Below are positions 1 through 6,296 of a stretch of DNA of 8,987 nucleotides, one piece after another. Under the pieces are notes generated by a model, which ran no database searches, had not been told where the DNA came from, and saw only the letters and a list, made by a program, of their open reading frames with translations. The first letter of the stretch is position 1. Each line of letters starts with the position of its first letter. The DNA comes from JACMOY01 sp046590855 (lineage in GTDB: Bacteria; Actinomycetota; Actinomycetes; Actinomycetales; Angustibacteraceae), in assembly GCA_046590855.1 (NCBI GenBank), contig JBKJTJ010000223.1, positions 1 to 8,987 on the forward strand. The letters run 5' to 3'. Both the position numbers and the translations under genes were made by a program.

Positions 1-1197
1 CGAGTAGAGCTGGAACCACTCCCCCTTGCGGTCTCCCTCGCCGTAGGTGCCCGAGTACATGAAGTGCGGGGACGACGAGAAGCCCGCGGCGTTGAGCAGG
101 TCGGGGTTGGTCTGGCCGAGCAGGCCGCCGAACAGGTCGAAGACCCGTCCGATGCCGTGGTTGCGGGCGTTCAGGGCGGCGGGGTAGCGGGGTTTCCAGA
201 ACGAGTCGTCCGGGATGGTCACGTCGATCAGCGGGTAGAAACCGTCGTTCCACAGGATCTGCGGGTCGGCGACGGTGATCATGTAGATCCCGAAGAACAT
301 CCGGACCAGGTTCTCGTTGATGTAGTAGTTGATGGGTCCGCGCGCCTGCGGCGCGCTGCCGGTGAAGTCCAGGTGCACCTTGTCACCGGTGCGGGTCAGC
401 GCCAGCTTCAGCTCGTACGGGCCGTATCCGACGCCGTCGTCACAGATGTAGTCGGTGAACGACAAGGTCCGACCCTCTTCGAAGACCAGGTGCAGCAACG
501 TCTTCATGGCCCGGTAGTTTCGGTCCAGCAAGGCGTCCAACGCCGAGACGTAGGTCTCGACACCAAAGCGCGCGCACAGCTCCTGGACGCGCCGGCTCGC
601 CGTGCGGCACGCGGCGACGATGCCGTTCAGGTCGGCGCGGTTCCAGTCCGGCTTGCGCACCTGGTTCAAGATGATGCGCAGCGAGTCCGCTGCCAGGACG
701 CCCTTGCTGTACAGCTTGAAGGGCGGGATCACCACGCCCTCTTCGAAGATGGTCTTGGCGTCGGTCGGCATCGAGGACGCCGACTTGCCGCCCACGTCGG
801 ACATGTGGCCGAACATCGACGACCACCCGACGACCCGTCCGTCCACGAAGATCGGCATGACGACCAGCCAGTCGTTCGCGTGGCTGATGGCCGCGCCGCA
901 CGAGTACGGGTCGGACGTCAGCAGGACGTCGCCCTCCTCGACCGTCCCGTCGAAGTTGTCGAGGAAGTCGGGGATCGACAGCCCGAACTGCCCGACCACC
1001 ATCTTGCCGTCCGGGTCGCCGATCAGCGGGAACTCGTCGTGCTGCTCGCGGATGCCCGGCGACAGCGCGGTGCGGAACAGCACCTCGTCCATCTCATAGC
1101 GTGCGTTGCGCAGCGCGTTCTCGATCAGGTCGAGCGTCACGACGTCGACGTCGACGCGTCCGAGCGGTGCGGTTGTCGTCTCGATGACCTGTGCCAC
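1..1197 (-). CDS. HyuB-type hydantoinase/oxoprolinase/carboxylase subunit, partial (3' end beyond window)
   Basis: Cytoplasmic HyuB-family subunit that should pair with the HyuA protein just upstream. The pair would form an ATP-dependent enzyme of the hydantoinase / 5-oxoprolinase / acetone carboxylase superfamily. The frame is open for 399 codons and reaches the window edge; the family is usually about 520-590 residues, so roughly the last quarter to third is missing. Visible blocks are TLDLIENALRNARYEMDEVL (residues 21-40), SDPYSCGAAISHAND (95-109, with His106 and Asp109) and GHMSDVGG (130-137). The commoner HyuB pattern near residue 95 is NDPYxGGTHLPD, so this belongs to a diverged clade. 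The GTG start at 1197 is chosen because GGAGGG (1205-1210) lies 7 nt upstream, inside the last codons of hyuA. An ATG at 1204 is out of frame. The 3-nt gap to hyuA implies co-transcription and coupled translation. Family assignment is firm; the substrate is unknown. Confidence 0.93.
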   Translation of the reverse strand, partial: MAQVIETTTAPLGRVDVDVVTLDLIENALRNARYEMDEVLFRTALSPGIREQHDEFPLIGDPDGKMVVGQFGLSIPDFLDNFDGTVEEGDVLLTSDPYSCGAAISHANDWLVVMPIFVDGRVVGWSSMFGHMSDVGGKSASSMPTDAKTIFEEGVVIPPFKLYSKGVLAADSLRIILNQVRKPDWNRADLNGIVAACRTASRRVQELCARFGVETYVSALDALLDRNYRAMKTLLHLVFEEGRTLSFTDYICDDGVGYGPYELKLALTRTGDKVHLDFTGSAPQARGPINYYINENLVRMFFGIYMITVADPQILWNDGFYPLIDVTIPDDSFWKPRYPAALNARNHGIGRVFDLFGGLLGQTNPDLLNAAGFSSSPHFMYSGTYGEGDRKGEWFQLYS

Positions 1198-1200
1198 GGC

Positions 1201-3261
1201 TCATCCCTCCATCGGGCGGATCAACAGGCTCCCGTTGGCGTGCACCGTCGCGGCGTGGCCAGGAAGCACCAGGGTGGTCGAGTCCATCTCGGTCACGATC
1301 GCGGGACCGCGGACGACGTCGTCCGCCCGCAGCGTGGCCCGGTCGTACACGTCGGCGTCGACCTCGCCGCCGTCGACCCACACGCGGGTGGTGCGCAGGG
1401 CGGGCGCGGGGTCGCCGTCACCGCGGGGCAGCGCCGGAGCCACGACATCGGGCCGAGGACCACTCGCTGCTGCGCGCACGTTGACCAGTTCCTGCTCGTT
1501 GTCGAGCAGGAACGAGAACAGGCGCTCGTGCTCGGCGTCGAACGCCGCCCGCAGCGCCGCCAGGCCGCCGTCCGGGCGGTCGAAGGACGTGATGTCGACC
1601 TCGACCGGGATCTCGAACCCCTGACCGTGGTAGCGCAGGTCGACCTGGTAGCTGACCGTCTGCACGTCCGCCGGCACCCCCTGGTCCACGAGCGTCTTGC
1701 GCGCCGCAGCAGCGAGCTCGTCAAGCACGCCCCGCAGCTCAGCGTCGGTCAGGTCCGAGAACGCGCGGATGTAGGTGCGGGCGGCCTCGTCGCGCACGTT
1801 CGTGGTCGCGTCACCGTAGGCGCACAGCACCCCGGGTGAGGGGGGGATGATCACCGGCCACGAGCCGGTCAGCTTACCGAGGGCGTTGGCGTGCAACGGT
1901 CCTGCGCCCCCGAACGCGACGAGGGCAAAGTCGCGGGGATCAAAACCCTGCTGCACCGACACCAGCCGCAACGCCCCCAGCATGTTCTCGTTGACGATGT
2001 CGATGATGCCGGCCGCAGCGGCCTCGACGCTGCCGAGCTCGGTGGCGGCGCTGATCGTCGCCACCGCCTCGCTCGCGGCTGACCGGTCGAGGCTGATCTC
2101 GCCGCCGGCGAGCTCGGTCGGCAGGTAGCCGAGGACCACGTTGGCGTCGGTGACCGTCGGCGCGGTTCCGCCGTTGCCGTACGCCGCCGGGCCGGGCACC
2201 GCTCCGGCGCTCTGCGGCCCCACCCGCAGGGCCTGGGTGAGCGGCGGGACGTGAGCGATCGACCCGCCCCCCGCACCGACGGTGCGCACGTCCACCGACG
2301 ACGCCCTGACCTTGAGGTCGCCCACCGAGGTCTCGCGACCGATGCGCGGCTTGGAGCCCTGTACGAGTGCGACGTCGGTCGAGGTGCCGCCCATGTCGAA
2401 CGTCAGGAAGTCGTGGAAACCTGCCTGGTCGGCCGCCCACACCGCACCGGCGACACCGCCCGCAGGCCCGGACAGCAACAACGACACGGGATTCGCAGCG
2501 GCGACGGACGCGCTGGCGAGGCCGCCGTCGCTGCGCAGGATCGACAGTGCGGCGTCCACCCCGTTCTCGTGCAGCTGGTCCGCGAGGTTGGCCACGTACC
2601 GGCCGACCTGTGGCAGGACGTAGCTGTTGGCCACCGTGGTGAGCGTGCGCTCGTACTCGCGCAGCTCGGGCAGGACGGTCGAGGACAGCGACACAGGGAC
2701 GCCCGGCAGCTCCTCCGCCGCGATGGCCCCGATCGCCCGTTCATGGTCGGGGTTGGCGAAGGAGTTGATCAGGCTCACGGCCAGGGCCTGGATCCCGTTG
2801 TCTCGCAGACGTCGCAGCTGCACGCGTACCGCGTCCTCATCGAGCTCGATCACTACGCTGCCGTCGGACGCGACCCGCTCGACCGCCTCGACGGTGTCCT
2901 CGAGGTCCGCCAGCGGCTCGGGTTTGGGCCAGATGATCCAACCCGCCAGCCCGCCGGGGACGAAGGATCGTGCGATCTGCAGGACCTGGCGAAAACCGCG
3001 CGTGGTCACCAGCCCCACGCGCGCGCCCTTGCCCTCGAGGATGGCGTTGGTCGCCACGGTCGTGCCGTGCAGCACCTCACCGACCTCGGCCAACGAGATG
3101 CCAGCCTGCTCGCATGCGCGCTGGATGCCCCGCAGGACACCGATCGACTGATCGTCCGGGGTCGAGGCGGTCTTGGCCCGCCAGGTGCCACCTGAGGACT
3201 CGTCGATGAGCAGGACGTCGGTGAAGGTGCCCCCGACGTCGACCCCCAACCGGTATGCCAT
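1201..3261 (-). CDS. HyuA-type hydantoinase/oxoprolinase/carboxylase ATP-binding subunit
   Basis: Full-length (686 aa) HyuA-family protein, the ATP-using subunit that activates substrate or bicarbonate for the HyuB partner. The actin/ASKHA-type fold shows in DVGGTFTD (residues 8-15, phosphate loop 1), HGTTVATNAILEGKGARVG (65-83), RSDGGLAS (243-250), SGPAGGVAGA (264-273), FDMGGTSTDVALV (288-300, phosphate loop 2) and TVGAGGGSIA (327-336). Known members include N-methylhydantoinase A, 5-oxoprolinase, caprolactamase and the acetone and acetophenone carboxylases. The sequence alone does not decide between amide-ring hydrolysis and ketone carboxylation. The ATG at 3261 has GAGGAG 5 nt upstream. 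The gene follows the CoA transferase by 35 bp and precedes hyuB by 3 bp, so it is the third gene of a gntR-CoA transferase-hyuA-hyuB operon. No truncation or broken motif was seen. Confidence 0.95.
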   Translation of the reverse strand: MAYRLGVDVGGTFTDVLLIDESSGGTWRAKTASTPDDQSIGVLRGIQRACEQAGISLAEVGEVLHGTTVATNAILEGKGARVGLVTTRGFRQVLQIARSFVPGGLAGWIIWPKPEPLADLEDTVEAVERVASDGSVVIELDEDAVRVQLRRLRDNGIQALAVSLINSFANPDHERAIGAIAAEELPGVPVSLSSTVLPELREYERTLTTVANSYVLPQVGRYVANLADQLHENGVDAALSILRSDGGLASASVAAANPVSLLLSGPAGGVAGAVWAADQAGFHDFLTFDMGGTSTDVALVQGSKPRIGRETSVGDLKVRASSVDVRTVGAGGGSIAHVPPLTQALRVGPQSAGAVPGPAAYGNGGTAPTVTDANVVLGYLPTELAGGEISLDRSAASEAVATISAATELGSVEAAAAGIIDIVNENMLGALRLVSVQQGFDPRDFALVAFGGAGPLHANALGKLTGSWPVIIPPSPGVLCAYGDATTNVRDEAARTYIRAFSDLTDAELRGVLDELAAAARKTLVDQGVPADVQTVSYQVDLRYHGQGFEIPVEVDITSFDRPDGGLAALRAAFDAEHERLFSFLLDNEQELVNVRAAASGPRPDVVAPALPRGDGDPAPALRTTRVWVDGGEVDADVYDRATLRADDVVRGPAIVTEMDSTTLVLPGHAATVHANGSLLIRPMEG

Positions 3262-3296
3262 GTGATCTCCTCGCTCAGGCGGTGCTCGGGTTCGGC

Positions 3297-4508
3297 TTAG
3301 ATGACGTGCTCGGCTCGCAGCTGGGCGATCTCGACGGCCGACAGGCCCAGCAGCCCGCCATAGACGTCGTCGTTGTGCTCGCCGAGCTCGGGCCCGGCGT
3401 GACGCACCCGCCCGGGGGTGGTCGACAACCGCGGGAAGACGTTCTGCATCGCCAGGTCGCCGAACGTCGGGTGCGCCAGGCGGATGATCGACTCCCGCGC
3501 AGCGAAGTGCGGGTCATTGAGCATGTCCTTCGCCCGGTAGATGCGGCCCGCCGGCACCCCGGCGTCCGCCAGCACTGCGAGCAGGTCGTCAGCGTCGTGC
3601 TGCGCCGTCCAGCGGGCGATCAGCTCGTCGAGCTCGGTCATGTGCGCTCCGCGGGCCCCGTGGGTCGCGTACCGCTCGTCGTCCGCGAGGTCGGCCCGGC
3701 CCATCGTCTCGGCCAGCCGCCGGAACACGGTGTCCTGGTTGGCGGCGACCAGGATCGCCTCGCCGTCCGCGGTCGGGTAGACGTTGCTGGGCGCCACGTT
3801 CGGGAGCACCGACCCGGTGCGCTCGCGCTGGTACCCCGCCACCTGCCACTCGGGCACCAGCGACTCCATCATCGCGAGGACGGCCTCGTAGATGGCCGAG
3901 TCCACCACCTGACCGCGGCCGGACCGCTCACGCTGGTGCAGCGCCACGAGGGTGCCCACGCACGCGAACGTCGCCGCGAGCGAGTCGCCCAGCGAGATAC
4001 CTGTGCGAGACGGCGCCAGGGTGGGATCCCCTGTCACGTAGCGGATCCCGCCCATCGCCTCACCGATCGATCCGTAGCCGGCACGCGGCGCGTACGGGCC
4101 GTCCTGGCCGTATCCGGTCACCCGGGTGATCACCAGCCGAGGGTTGATCTCCCACAGCTGCTCGGGGCTCATCCCCCACCGCTCGAGCGTGCCCGGCCGG
4201 AAGTTCTCCAGCAGGACGTCCGACTGGGCGACCAGCCGCCGCACCAGGTCCTGGCCGCTCGCGGTGCGCAGGTCGCAGGTGACCGACCGCTTGTTGCGCG
4301 CTACCACCGGCCACCACAGGGACTTGCCGTGGGGCTTCTCCCTTCCCCACTGGCGCATCGGGTCGCCGCGACCGGGGTCCTCGATCTTGATGACGTCCGC
4401 CCCGAAGTCACCCAGCAGCTGGCCGCAGAACGGGCCGGCCAGCAGCTGGCCGAGCTCGAGCACGCGCACGTCAGCCAGGGGCAGCTGGCCGTCGGGCTGG
4501 TCGTCCAT
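3297..4508 (-). CDS. Class III CoA transferase (CaiB/BaiF/formyl-CoA transferase family)
   Basis: 403-residue cytoplasmic CoA transferase, the usual length for the CaiB/formyl-CoA transferase family. These enzymes move CoA from a donor thioester such as succinyl-CoA to a carboxylic acid through an Asp-bound mixed anhydride. Typical blocks are VRVLELGQLLAGPFCGQLLGD (about residues 14-34), GADVIKIEDPGRGDPMRQWG (36-55), LLENFRPGTLERWG (99-112) and ITRVTGYGQDGPYA (127-140). The presumed catalytic Asp is Asp175 in GISLGDSLAATF. The start is ATG 4508, whose A is shared with the TGA of the regulator gene; the codon before it, GTG at 4511, is in frame and also possible. The upstream signal GGGAAG is weak, so translation is probably coupled to gntR. 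In this operon it most likely activates the acid made or consumed by HyuAB for the divergent HMG-CoA lyase. The true acyl substrate is unknown. Confidence 0.95.
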   Translation of the reverse strand: MDDQPDGQLPLADVRVLELGQLLAGPFCGQLLGDFGADVIKIEDPGRGDPMRQWGREKPHGKSLWWPVVARNKRSVTCDLRTASGQDLVRRLVAQSDVLLENFRPGTLERWGMSPEQLWEINPRLVITRVTGYGQDGPYAPRAGYGSIGEAMGGIRYVTGDPTLAPSRTGISLGDSLAATFACVGTLVALHQRERSGRGQVVDSAIYEAVLAMMESLVPEWQVAGYQRERTGSVLPNVAPSNVYPTADGEAILVAANQDTVFRRLAETMGRADLADDERYATHGARGAHMTELDELIARWTAQHDADDLLAVLADAGVPAGRIYRAKDMLNDPHFAARESIIRLAHPTFGDLAMQNVFPRLSTTPGRVRHAGPELGEHNDDVYGGLLGLSAVEIAQLRAEHVI

Positions 4509-5179
4509 CACGCTTCCCGTGCGTTCGAGGAAGGCCGGTGGTCGGCGCGCGGGCCCAGTAGCGACGCCCTCGCCGACAGCAGGTGGCTGCGCATGACGCT
4601 CTCGGCCCACAGGGGGTCGCGGGCTCGCATCGCGGCGACCAGCTCGACGTGGTGGTGGGCGCTGCGCAGCATCGCCTCCTCGTCGAAGGTGTGCAGGGTG
4701 CGCACGAGGACGGCCGTGTGCACCAGGCTGCCGAGCACGGCGGGGAACGACGAACCGCCGACGGCCGACACCACCGCGCCGTGGAACTCGCTGTTGAGGC
4801 GGTACAGCAGGTCGAGGTCGCGGCCCTGCCCCGCCTCGGTCGCACCCAGGTGCGCTGCCGCGATCTGCGCCATGCCGTCGAGCTGGGTGTCCGACGCGCG
4901 CTGAGCCGCCAACCGTGCCGCCAGTCCCTCGACCTCGGCCCTCAGGTCGAAGACCTGCTCGAGCTCGGCCTGCGTCCACGCCACCACCCGGGCACCCTTG
5001 TTGGGGGTGATCTCGACCAGCCCCTCGGCGGCGAGGTGCCGCAGGGCCTCGCGCACCGGCGTCCGGCTGACCCCCACGGCCTCGGCCAGGTCGGCCTCGC
5101 CCAGCCTGGCGCCGGGCGCGAAACGCCCGTCCAGGATCATCCCGCGGACGGCGTCGACGGTGCTGCCGGTAGTCGACAC
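4508..5179 (-). CDS. GntR-family (FadR/FCD subfamily) transcriptional regulator
   Basis: 223-residue DNA-binding regulator. The N-terminal winged helix is clear: ADLAEAVGVSRTPVREALRHL at residues 29-49, followed by the wing VEITPNKGARV (55-65). The C-terminal all-helical FCD ligand domain spans about 73-208. Of the usual metal/ligand residues, His133 (SEFH), His177 and His199 (MRSHL) are present, but the usual Asp four residues before the first His is Asn129. I chose GTG 5179 because AGGAGGAGGA (5185-5194) lies 5 nt upstream. An ATG at 5278 would add 33 residues of unlike composition and run through both putative operators. It is first in the operon with the CoA transferase (1-nt overlap) and divergent from the lyase gene. 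Repression of both units, relieved by a pathway acid or CoA ester, is the expected mode but is inferred. Confidence 0.94.
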   Translation of the reverse strand: MSTTGSTVDAVRGMILDGRFAPGARLGEADLAEAVGVSRTPVREALRHLAAEGLVEITPNKGARVVAWTQAELEQVFDLRAEVEGLAARLAAQRASDTQLDGMAQIAAAHLGATEAGQGRDLDLLYRLNSEFHGAVVSAVGGSSFPAVLGSLVHTAVLVRTLHTFDEEAMLRSAHHHVELVAAMRARDPLWAESVMRSHLLSARASLLGPRADHRPSSNAREA

Positions 5180-5184
5180 CAGCG

Positions 5185-5194
5185 TCCTCCTCCT
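5185..5194 (-). promoter_or_regulatory. Strong Shine-Dalgarno site of the gntR gene
   Basis: AGGAGGAGGA on the minus strand ends 5 nt before GTG 5179. It is the best ribosome binding site in the window and fixes the regulator start at 5179 rather than at the upstream in-frame ATG 5278. Confidence 0.75.
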
Positions 5195-5210
5195 GCAGCG
5201 AGCCACCGAG

Positions 5211-5221
5211 TGCATGCAATG
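5211..5221. promoter_or_regulatory. Putative GntR operator O1 (left arm of a perfect 11-bp inverted repeat)
   Basis: TGCATGCAATG, the exact reverse complement of the site at 5271-5281. It contains the self-complementary core TGCATGCA, a small dyad of the size bound by FadR-type GntR dimers. It covers the predicted -10 box and start point of the gntR operon promoter, which fits autorepression. The DNA sequence is direct; the binding is inferred. Confidence 0.6.
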
Positions 5222-5247
5222 TAGGCGTGCCCTGACGGGGTCCACAA
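5218..5247 (-). promoter_or_regulatory. Putative promoter of the gntR-CoA transferase-hyuAB operon
   Basis: On the minus strand, TTGTGG (5247-5242) and TACATT (5223-5218) are separated by 18 bp. TACATT fits TAnnnT and shares four bases with TATAAT; TTGTGG shares TTG with TTGACA. The expected start is near 5211, giving a leader of about 30 nt that includes the strong Shine-Dalgarno site. Overlap of the -10 box with operator O1 supports the call, but the -35 is weak. Confidence 0.45.
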
Positions 5248-5270
5248 GAGACCTGCCGTGTTTTCCTGGG

Positions 5271-5281
5271 CATTGCATGCA
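5271..5281. promoter_or_regulatory. Putative GntR operator O2 (right arm of the 11-bp inverted repeat)
   Basis: CATTGCATGCA, a perfect inverted copy of 5211-5221. It lies 27-37 nt before the ATG of the lyase gene, where a bound repressor would cover the -35 region of a promoter reading right. The two TGCATGCA centres (5214.5 and 5277.5) are 63 bp apart, close to six helical turns, so both sites face the same side of the DNA. Confidence 0.6.
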
Positions 5282-5301
5282 GCCTTGCGTCGGAGTAGAC
5301 C
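5273..5301 (+). promoter_or_regulatory. Weak candidate promoter for the HMG-CoA lyase gene
   Basis: TTGCAT (5273-5278) and TAGACC (5296-5301) with a 17-bp spacer. The -10 ends 6 nt before ATG 5308, which would give a leaderless transcript. A GGAG at 5292-5295 is an alternative ribosome signal, but it is 12 nt from the ATG, longer than usual. Both hexamers match the consensus poorly (3 of 6), so this is a suggestion only. Confidence 0.25.
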
Positions 5302-5307
5302 TGGCTC

Positions 5308-6213
5308 ATGAAGCCGGCACGCGTGCAGGTCATCGAGGTGGGGCCGCGCGACGGGCTGCAGAACGAGCCGGTCACCCTGAGCGTCGCGCAGAAGGTGAGG
5401 TACGTGGAGTCCCTGGTGGCGGCGGGGCTGCGGCGGATTGAGGTGGTGAGCTTCGTCAACCCCGCCCGGGTGCCGCAGATGGCCGGTGCCGAGGAGGTCA
5501 TGGCCGCCGTCCCCCGCACTGATGGCGTGAGCTATGCCGGTCTGGTGCTGAACGAGCGCGGCCTCGACCGGGCGCTGGCTGCCGGGGTGGACGAGGTCAA
5601 CGTCGTGGTCGTGGCCACCGAGACCTTCTCGCAGCGCAACCAGGGCGCGAGCATCGCCGAATCCTCGGCGATGGCCGACCGGGTCGTCTCCAGAGCCAAG
5701 GACGCCGGGCTGCGCACGACGGTCACCATCGCCGCCGCGTTCGGCTGCCCCTTCGAGGGTGAGGTCCCGACCGAGCGGGTCACCGACCTCGCGCGGCGCT
5801 GTGCTGCGAGCGGCGCCGACGAGATCGCCCTGGCCGACACGATCGGCGTCGCGGTTCCCGCCGACGTCCGCCGCCTCGTCGGTGCCGTGCGTGGGGTCAC
5901 GGACCGCCCGCTGCGGCTGCACCTGCACAACACCCGCAACACCGGGTACGCCAACGCGATCGCCGCCGTCGAGGCCGGGGTGGCTGCGCTGGACGCCAGC
6001 AGCGGCGGCATCGGCGGGTGCCCCTTCGCACCCGCCGCCACCGGCAACATCGCGACCGAGGACCTCGCCTACCTGCTGTCGCGCTCGGGCGTGAACACCG
6101 GACTCGCGCTGGATGACCTGCTCGCGCCGTCGGCCCTGGTCGCCGAGCTGCTGGGCGCGCCAGTGCCCGCCCTGCTCCCGCGGGCCGGCAGCTTCCCCGG
6201 CGAGCGGCACTGA
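5308..6213 (+). CDS. Hydroxymethylglutaryl-CoA lyase family protein (HMGL-like)
   Basis: 301-residue TIM-barrel lyase of the HMG-CoA lyase family, which splits a 3-hydroxy-3-substituted glutaryl-CoA type thioester into acetyl-CoA and a keto acid. Catalytic and metal residues known from human HMGCL are found at matching spacing: Arg14 and Asp15 in EVGPRDGLQNE, Glu45 in IEVVSF, His205 and His207 in LHLHN, catalytic Cys238 in GGIGGCPFA and Asn247 in ATGN. After the second metal His, the usual HDTYG is replaced by HNTRN, marking a distinct clade that may use another acyl chain. ATG 5308 gives the usual N-terminus just before the VGPRDG strand. It is divergent from the gntR operon and shares its operator region, so it should be co-regulated. 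A leucine-degradation role is possible, but no acyl-CoA dehydrogenase or biotin carboxylase gene is seen beside it. The next gene is convergent. Confidence 0.92.
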   Translation: MKPARVQVIEVGPRDGLQNEPVTLSVAQKVRYVESLVAAGLRRIEVVSFVNPARVPQMAGAEEVMAAVPRTDGVSYAGLVLNERGLDRALAAGVDEVNVVVVATETFSQRNQGASIAESSAMADRVVSRAKDAGLRTTVTIAAAFGCPFEGEVPTERVTDLARRCAASGADEIALADTIGVAVPADVRRLVGAVRGVTDRPLRLHLHNTRNTGYANAIAAVEAGVAALDASSGGIGGCPFAPAATGNIATEDLAYLLSRSGVNTGLALDDLLAPSALVAELLGAPVPALLPRAGSFPGERH

Positions 6214-6247
6214 GCCGACGGTTCCTCAGATCCGCCACCCCCGGGCG

Positions 6248-6268
6248 CCTCGGTTCCCGAACTCGAGG
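6248..6268. terminator. Possible bidirectional terminator hairpin between convergent genes
   Basis: CCTCG-GTT (6248-6255), loop CCCG, AAC-T-CGAGG (6260-6268) forms an 8-bp stem with one bulged T. It lies in the 83-bp gap between the lyase stop and the convergent GGDEF-EAL pseudogene. There is no U-tract on either strand, which is common in high-GC actinobacteria but leaves the call uncertain. Confidence 0.35.
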
Positions 6269-6296
6269 GGCGGCCCGCGCCCTCTCCCCGTGCGTC

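Noticed and set aside
1094..1381. Minus-strand 95-codon frame, including an ATG at 1204, across the hyuA-hyuB junction
   Set aside because: Arg-rich out-of-frame translation of both genes; hyuB uses the GTG at 1197.
64..1839. Plus-strand open frame of 591 codons opposite hyuB/hyuA
   Set aside because: It spans two genes on the other strand, has the Val/Arg/Asp/His-rich composition of an antisense shadow in high-GC DNA and shows no domain motif.
2251..3195. Plus-strand open frame of 314 codons within hyuA
   Set aside because: Antisense shadow with no family features; hyuA motifs are intact on the opposite strand.
3255..4904. Plus-strand open frame of 549 codons opposite the CoA transferase and gntR genes
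   Set aside because: Low-complexity antisense shadow; the minus strand there encodes clear conserved families.
4508..5278. Longer GntR protein starting at ATG 5278
   Set aside because: The extra 33 residues are Cys/Arg-rich and unlike the family, and they would read through the inverted repeat; GTG 5179 has a far better ribosome site.
3297..5519. Extended CoA transferase frame reaching 5519
   Set aside because: The part beyond 4508 is the out-of-frame shadow of gntR and of the lyase 5' end; the family N-terminus begins at ATG 4508.
5137..6210. Minus-strand open frame of 357 codons opposite the lyase gene
   Set aside because: It overlaps the lyase gene and both operators and has no recognisable motif; shadow of the plus-strand gene.
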